From assembly GCA_902465425.1 (NCBI GenBank), contig CABQNA010000053.1, forward strand, positions 1 to 8,429: 8,429 bases of DNA. Reading direction: 5' to 3'. Every line of letters begins with the position of its first letter. Within the stretch, counting starts at the first letter, position 1. This document shows, in pieces, positions 5,210-8,429 of this stretch. Below the pieces are notes generated by a model. It did no database searches. It saw only the letters and a program-made list of their open reading frames with translations, and had not been told where the DNA came from. Both the position numbers and the translations under genes were made by a program. Origin of the DNA: an uncultured Collinsella sp. Its GTDB lineage: Bacteria > Actinomycetota > Coriobacteriia > Coriobacteriales > Coriobacteriaceae.

Positions 5210-5872
5210 ATGTCCGAAAAGAGTGCCCTGTTCATGGCGCGCACGACGCGCTTCCACGAGTTTGCCCGCAGCTTGACGACCACCCTGGGTGTCGAGGTGA
5301 GCCTGGCTACCCCCGATTCGCCGACTGCGGCGCACGACTTTGACCTGCTGATCCTCGATTCCGACGGCATCCGCAGCGACCGCATCGATCAGATTGCCAA
5401 GTGGCTTGACGATCGCGGCGGCGTCCCCATGTTGGTGATCGTCGACGACGAGGCGCTCGGCACCCTGCGCCTGCCGAATCACGCGCATGCCGACTTTGTA
5501 TGTCCCACGGCGACGCCCAACGAGCTCAAGGCTCGCGCGCAGCGCCTGATGGGCGAGGAGGAGACCGTCGCCGCCGACGATGTGCTCAACATCGATAACC
5601 TCGAGATTAACCTGGCTACCTACCAGGTGACACTCGATAACGAGCCCATCGACCTGACGCTGATGGAGTACTCGCTGCTGAGCTTTTTGGCGACGCACCC
5701 CAACCGTGCCTACAGCCGCGAGGTACTGCTGCACCGCGTGTGGGGCTTTGAGTACTGCGGCGGTACGCGTACCGTCGACGTGCACATCCGACGCATCCGC
5801 TCCAAGGTGGGCCCGCAGATCGCGGCGCACATTACCACCGTCCGCGGCGTGGGCTATCTGTTTAAGGATTAG
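5210..5872 (+). CDS. GlnR-like OmpR-family orphan response regulator
   Basis: A 220-residue regulator. Residues 1-115 form a degenerate receiver domain and about 125-219 an OmpR/PhoB winged-helix DNA-binding domain: LTLMEYSLLSFLATHPNRAYSR, then VWGFEY, then GGTRTVDVHIRRIRSKVG and TTVRGVGYLFKD. The FEYCGGTRTVDVHIRR stretch closely recalls actinobacterial GlnR, the nitrogen-metabolism regulator. The receiver keeps D50 at the phosphoacceptor strand (LLILDSDG) but lacks the N-terminal acidic pair and the conserved lysine, which is T in CPTATPNE. Phosphorylation by a kinase is therefore unlikely, as in GlnR, and no kinase gene is adjacent. The start at 5210 is set by TTGGAGG (5198-5204); an upstream in-frame ATG lies inside the preceding gene. 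It is probably co-transcribed with that gene. Its role as GlnR is inferred. Confidence 0.82.
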   Translation: MSEKSALFMARTTRFHEFARSLTTTLGVEVSLATPDSPTAAHDFDLLILDSDGIRSDRIDQIAKWLDDRGGVPMLVIVDDEALGTLRLPNHAHADFVCPTATPNELKARAQRLMGEEETVAADDVLNIDNLEINLATYQVTLDNEPIDLTLMEYSLLSFLATHPNRAYSREVLLHRVWGFEYCGGTRTVDVHIRRIRSKVGPQIAAHITTVRGVGYLFKD

Positions 5873-5893
5873 CAAGTAAATAGAGGAATGTGA

Positions 5894-5923
5894 GGGTACC
5901 GGAGATTTCTCCAGTACCCTTTT
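5894..5923 (+). terminator. Intrinsic terminator of the glnA-regulator operon
   Basis: GGGTACCGGAGA (5894-5905) pairs with TCTCCAGTACCC (5908-5919), with one C-A mismatch and a tight loop, followed by TTTT and a further T-rich stretch. It begins 22 bases after the regulator's stop codon, a classical rho-independent layout. Confidence 0.85.
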
Positions 5924-6054
5924 CTCATTTAGGGCGAAAAGAAGACCTTTCACCGATTAAAAGTGTGTCAGTAAAAACAATATCAAACGTATAACACTAT
6001 CTAGCAAATATCATCTAGTTACCGTATCTCCCTACTACACGGATGGAGGAAGAA
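5924..6054 (+). promoter_or_regulatory. AT-rich leader and promoter region of the exported-protein cassette
   Basis: This stretch is far richer in A and T than the DNA before it. TATAAC (5990-5995) is a 5/6 match to a -10 box, with a poor -35 (GTGTCA, 5965-5970) at 19 bases. A strong GGAGG (6045-6049) stands 5 bases before the ATG at 6055. The abrupt change in base composition after the terminator marks the left edge of the cassette. Confidence 0.45.
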
Positions 6055-7182
6055 ATGCGTTATTCGAGAAAGGTGATTGTCGGATTCATAGTGTTGCTTG
6101 CCGCCCTGATGTCTCCAAGGTTGGTTTTTGGAGACGACGACTTAGTCCGTGTCACACCGCAAATAGCTGTGGAGCAAGCGCAAGCTTTCTTTGATGATGT
6201 ATCGGATGAGCCGGTGACCGCTTGTGACCCAGTAAAAATGGTGAATTCCGATGGGGAATCAATCGGGTATATCGTTCGTGCGAAGCGGGATGACGTTAAC
6301 TATGGCTACGTCGTATTTGATTCAGAGCGATCTTGGTGGATCAGCGAATACTGCTTGGCTCCGAACGCTCTTTTACCTATCGAGAGTGCAAGCGAAGAAA
6401 TTGCACTCCTCGCATCCTCGGATAACGTCGTTGCGTTAAAGATTGACGAGCTAACTGTTGGCGTTGCCGACTTAGATAAAAACATTGTTTTAGACGCAAG
6501 TGGAAAAAAAGTACCAAATAAATTGTCCTCGGGAGGCAATCGCAGCGGATCGCCGGAACATTTCGATGACGTTTTTGTATCTGCCAAGGATTTGTATAAA
6601 CAGGGATATGTTGTTGATGCGAGCAAAACGGTTTCGGGAATAATAACGCCAACGCAAACAGAAGTTATCAAAGAAACGGGGACTTATGCTTGCGCTGTTT
6701 CGGCAATGTTTGCAGTTAGCAGTCACTATGTGACTTTGAACCGCCTTAAATTGTCTGATTTATACTCGGAGCTTTGGAGGCTGTCGGGGACATGGGAAGA
6801 AGAAGAAAAGAAATATGATCAAGCGACTGGTCTGTACTTTACTCAAGGCAAGACTTCTCCTGACAAACCCGCTCCGGCCTTAAAGGAGTTTTGTGCAAGA
6901 CGAGGCAAGGAGCTTGAGACGTCATTCGTTTGGTATCCGTCATGGGATTCCTTTAGGGTGAATACCGACTCGGGGAATCTGAGTATTTTCTCTGGAAGGC
7001 TCCGGTCAAATGGCAGCGGGCACGCAATGGCAGTTGTGGGCTACGTGGCAATGCATAACACATACTCGAATGCCAAGAAGTACCTGCTTGTTGTTTGGAA
7101 TGGATGGACAAACCAGCTACAGTTTCTTCCATATGACGTATCAATTTACACGTCTCACGATGGCACATATTGCAAGGGTTGA
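6055..7182 (+). CDS. Secreted papain-fold (C39/streptopain-like) cysteine peptidase-like protein
   Basis: A 375-residue exported protein. It has an N-terminal signal peptide (RYSRK, then a hydrophobic run IVGFIVLLAALMSP, with likely cleavage near VFGDD). Residues about 30-110 resemble the prodomain of streptopain-like peptidases: an AVEQAQAFF helix, then GYIVRA and YGYVVFDSERSWWISEY. The C-terminal half has a plausible papain-type catalytic set in the right order: C213 in TGTYACAVSAMFAVSSHY, H323 in GSGHAMAVVGYV and N349 in VVWNGW. The usual CG pair after the nucleophile is CA here, and the helper glutamine is not obvious, so activity is uncertain. I start it at 6055 because the ATG at 6043 overlaps the GGAGG ribosome-binding site of 6055. 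It heads a three-gene cassette of exported proteins with lower GC and more AGA/AGG/ATA codons than the genes before it. Substrate and family are unknown. Confidence 0.68.
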   Translation: MRYSRKVIVGFIVLLAALMSPRLVFGDDDLVRVTPQIAVEQAQAFFDDVSDEPVTACDPVKMVNSDGESIGYIVRAKRDDVNYGYVVFDSERSWWISEYCLAPNALLPIESASEEIALLASSDNVVALKIDELTVGVADLDKNIVLDASGKKVPNKLSSGGNRSGSPEHFDDVFVSAKDLYKQGYVVDASKTVSGIITPTQTEVIKETGTYACAVSAMFAVSSHYVTLNRLKLSDLYSELWRLSGTWEEEEKKYDQATGLYFTQGKTSPDKPAPALKEFCARRGKELETSFVWYPSWDSFRVNTDSGNLSIFSGRLRSNGSGHAMAVVGYVAMHNTYSNAKKYLLVVWNGWTNQLQFLPYDVSIYTSHDGTYCKG

Positions 7183-7190
7183 TTGTACTC

Positions 7191-7547
7191 GTGAACGGCG
7201 ACAAGTTCATTCGAAGGGCAATGCTCCTATTGGTGCTTTCCTTTGCTTTGCTCACCGCAGCGAGCTTCTTTCTGTTAAGGGCGACTAATGGGGGAGAAAA
7301 CGACACGGTTGTTGCAGTCGAGGTGCGCGCTCTATCGGATGTTCATAACGGGCAATTTGAGGCGCTTATGCCAAGTGGTTGCCGTAAGAGAATCGATATG
7401 CGCCGTAAGTCAAGTTCCGGATATGTCTCAGGGTTGAAAGCAGGTGATAAATGGATTCTAGTTTTTGTGGAAGATAAGGAACTTGACGGGACTGTTCTGT
7501 ATCCCCATTCAGCTGAGAAAGTCAAATCAAGTAGACAAGGGGAATGA
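7191..7547 (+). CDS. Small membrane-anchored protein of unknown function
   Basis: About 118 residues. A short basic N-terminus (NGDKFIRRA) is followed by one hydrophobic segment, residues 11-30 (MLLLVLSFALLTAASFFLLR), and then an outward-facing soluble domain of about 85 residues. That domain looks strand-rich, with VVAVEVRAL, then GYVSGLKAGDKWILVFVED and LYPHSAEKV, a pattern that would suit a small beta barrel of OB type, though I cannot assign a family. It has one cysteine. The start is uncertain: GTG at 7191 lies 9 bases after the peptidase gene's stop; TTG at 7170 or 7179 would overlap that gene, and ATG at 7221 would lose the basic part. Close spacing implies translational coupling with both neighbours. 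Confidence 0.6.
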   Translation: MNGDKFIRRAMLLLVLSFALLTAASFFLLRATNGGENDTVVAVEVRALSDVHNGQFEALMPSGCRKRIDMRRKSSSGYVSGLKAGDKWILVFVEDKELDGTVLYPHSAEKVKSSRQGE

Positions 7548-7550
7548 AGA

Positions 7551-8135
7551 ATGATTGATAGAAAGCAGTTCTTAGGTCTGATGGCGGGGGCTCCTATTTT
7601 GATGCGAGCCGGGATGGCAGAAGCCGTGGAGTTGCCGGACGCTCAGAAGCGATTGACGCTCGTGGTCGACACGGTGGTCAGAGATGAAAATGGCAATGAA
7701 AAAACGCGAACAAGAAGCAGAGAGACTATTTTCACGCCAGAGAGCAAAACTGTGTCTGCCGACGCTATGGCCGGTGATGTCATAACAATCCAGAGGGAAT
7801 CAGATGAAACGTTGCCGCTGCTTGCCAAGATTGAGCTCACAGTCGCTTATTATAACGATAAAACAGAAATTGAGATTCGTTCCGGAAAGTACTCGATAGT
7901 CCAAACCGATCCGCTTGTGATGTATGCAAACGCTTGGTATGCGCTCATGCAGAAAGATAAATACGTGATGAACTACTTCACAGAAAGCGAAGCATCATAT
8001 GAAACGGGGTGGGGGCCAACGCCATACGACGCGGTGAAGGATAAGTGGACGTGCGGATCAGGCATGGGTGCGACGATTACGGACTTTATTAACGATTCAA
8101 CATATAATTTTGCTATCGACTGTTATATTGAATAG
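7551..8135 (+). CDS. Exported protein of unknown family
   Basis: A 194-residue protein with an N-terminal export signal (RKQFLGLMAGAPILMRAGMAEA, split here as RKQFLGLMAG and APILMRAGMAEA), likely cleaved after residue 24-25. RKQFLG resembles a Tat motif with RK in place of RR, so the Tat route is possible but weakly supported. The mature part is rich in beta strands (LTLVVDTVV, then KIELTVAYY and EIEIRSGKYSIV), then has an aromatic tail with YETGWGPTPYDAVKD. Its only two cysteines, C168 and C191, sit near the C-terminus and could form a disulfide outside the cell. AGGGGA (7538-7543) lies 7 bases before the ATG, and the start is only 3 bases after the stop of the membrane protein, so the cassette is one operon. 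I do not recognise the family. Confidence 0.68.
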   Translation: MIDRKQFLGLMAGAPILMRAGMAEAVELPDAQKRLTLVVDTVVRDENGNEKTRTRSRETIFTPESKTVSADAMAGDVITIQRESDETLPLLAKIELTVAYYNDKTEIEIRSGKYSIVQTDPLVMYANAWYALMQKDKYVMNYFTESEASYETGWGPTPYDAVKDKWTCGSGMGATITDFINDSTYNFAIDCYIE

Positions 8136-8254
8136 ACATGACGGCATAAAACGAATTGGCTTATAAGCATGTCATTACTTAAGCAAAGCTGAAATCTTGG
8201 CATCTAGTGCTCGGGACTGCCCAGCTTGGGGTACAACTCAACGTGAACAATGAC

Positions 8255-8281
8255 GGCCCGCCACGTGTTTGGCGGGCCTTT
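8255..8281 (+). terminator. Strong terminator-like hairpin before the last gene
   Basis: GGCCCGCCA (8255-8263) pairs perfectly with TGGCGGGCC (8270-8278) over a 6-base loop, followed by TTT and a T-rich stretch. It lies 120 bases after the exported-protein gene but only 26 bases before the next start codon. It may end the cassette transcript, or act as an attenuator in the leader of the next gene. Confidence 0.75.
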
Positions 8282-8307
8282 GGTTATTTGACGAAAGGAT
8301 CGCAGCT

Positions 8308-8429
8308 ATGAGCGAGAACGATTCCCAGCGCCCCCAGGATGCGGACCACGCCGGCGAGACTCAGCAGCAGCCGCGCGTGCAGGTGGAGTCGACGCCTGCC
8401 GATGGCAACATTCCCTACGTGCAGGCCTT
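8308..8429 (+). CDS. N-terminus of an unidentified protein (truncated by window edge)
   Basis: Forty complete codons starting at ATG 8308, preceded by GAAAGGA (8293-8299) at a spacing of 8 bases. The visible part is hydrophilic and probably disordered: MSENDSQRPQDADHAG, then a QQQ run, ending in NIPYVQA at the edge. There is no signal peptide in view. GC-rich codon use returns to that of the first half of the window, so this gene belongs to the core background and marks the right edge of the low-GC cassette. The function cannot be told from this fragment. Confidence 0.65.
   Translation, partial: MSENDSQRPQDADHAGETQQQPRVQVESTPADGNIPYVQA

Noticed and set aside
5156..5953. A 265-codon minus-strand frame opposite the GlnR-like gene
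   Set aside because: It would start inside the terminator region and is antisense to a protein with clear winged-helix motifs.
8135..8173. Dyad GACATG / CATGTC just after the last cassette gene as a terminator
   Set aside because: The arms are only 6 bp, the loop is long and no T-run follows; the hairpin at 8255-8281 is a far better terminator.
1..8429. CRISPR array, tRNA, rRNA or insertion sequence
   Set aside because: No regularly spaced repeats, no cloverleaf-like or rRNA-like stretch, and no transposase or terminal inverted repeats were seen on either strand.

Overview
The window looks like chromosome from a GC-rich, gut-associated actinobacterium of the Coriobacteriia, most likely Collinsella or a close relative. 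I infer this from the GC-rich codon use, a GlnR-like orphan regulator beside glnA, and the KDPG pathway genes. It is a judgement from protein flavour, not a database match.

Layout. (1) 1-1535, minus strand: the start of a KDPG/KHG aldolase gene (eda, cut by the window edge) and, upstream of it, a PfkB-family 2-keto-3-deoxygluconate kinase (kdgK). Together they cover the last two steps from 2-keto-3-deoxygluconate to pyruvate plus glyceraldehyde-3-phosphate. The 255-base spacer between them is strongly structured, with a long imperfect hairpin and an 11-bp perfect one. (2) 1536-1770: a divergent control region with a LacI-type palindrome inside a 13-bp tandem repeat and a separate 18-bp palindrome repeated in inverted orientation. 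(3) 1771-2793, plus: a LacI-family regulator, very probably the regulator of the kinase/aldolase operon (a KdgR analogue). (4) 2836-3688: a two-gene HEPN/MNT (HepT-MntA, type VII) toxin-antitoxin module. The MNT antitoxin carries an extra N-terminal RelB/DinJ-like DNA-binding domain. (5) 3822-5872: a glutamine synthetase family gene that lacks several canonical metal ligands, followed by a GlnR-like OmpR-family regulator with a degenerate receiver, ending in a clear terminator. (6) 6055-8135: a lower-GC cassette of three tightly spaced genes for exported or membrane proteins: a papain-fold cysteine peptidase-like protein with a prodomain-like N-terminus, a small membrane-anchored protein, and a secreted protein of unknown family. 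(7) 8136-8429: a strong terminator hairpin just before the start of another, truncated gene.

How the parts work together. Regions 1-3 form a sugar-acid catabolic unit with local repression. Region 4 is a self-contained toxin-antitoxin module. Region 5 pairs an ammonium-assimilation-type enzyme with the kind of regulator that controls nitrogen metabolism in actinobacteria. Region 6 looks like an acquired cell-surface or secreted system and is the least explained part. The most notable signals are the RelB-MNT fusion antitoxin, the glutamine synthetase with altered active-site motifs, and the three-gene exported cassette.
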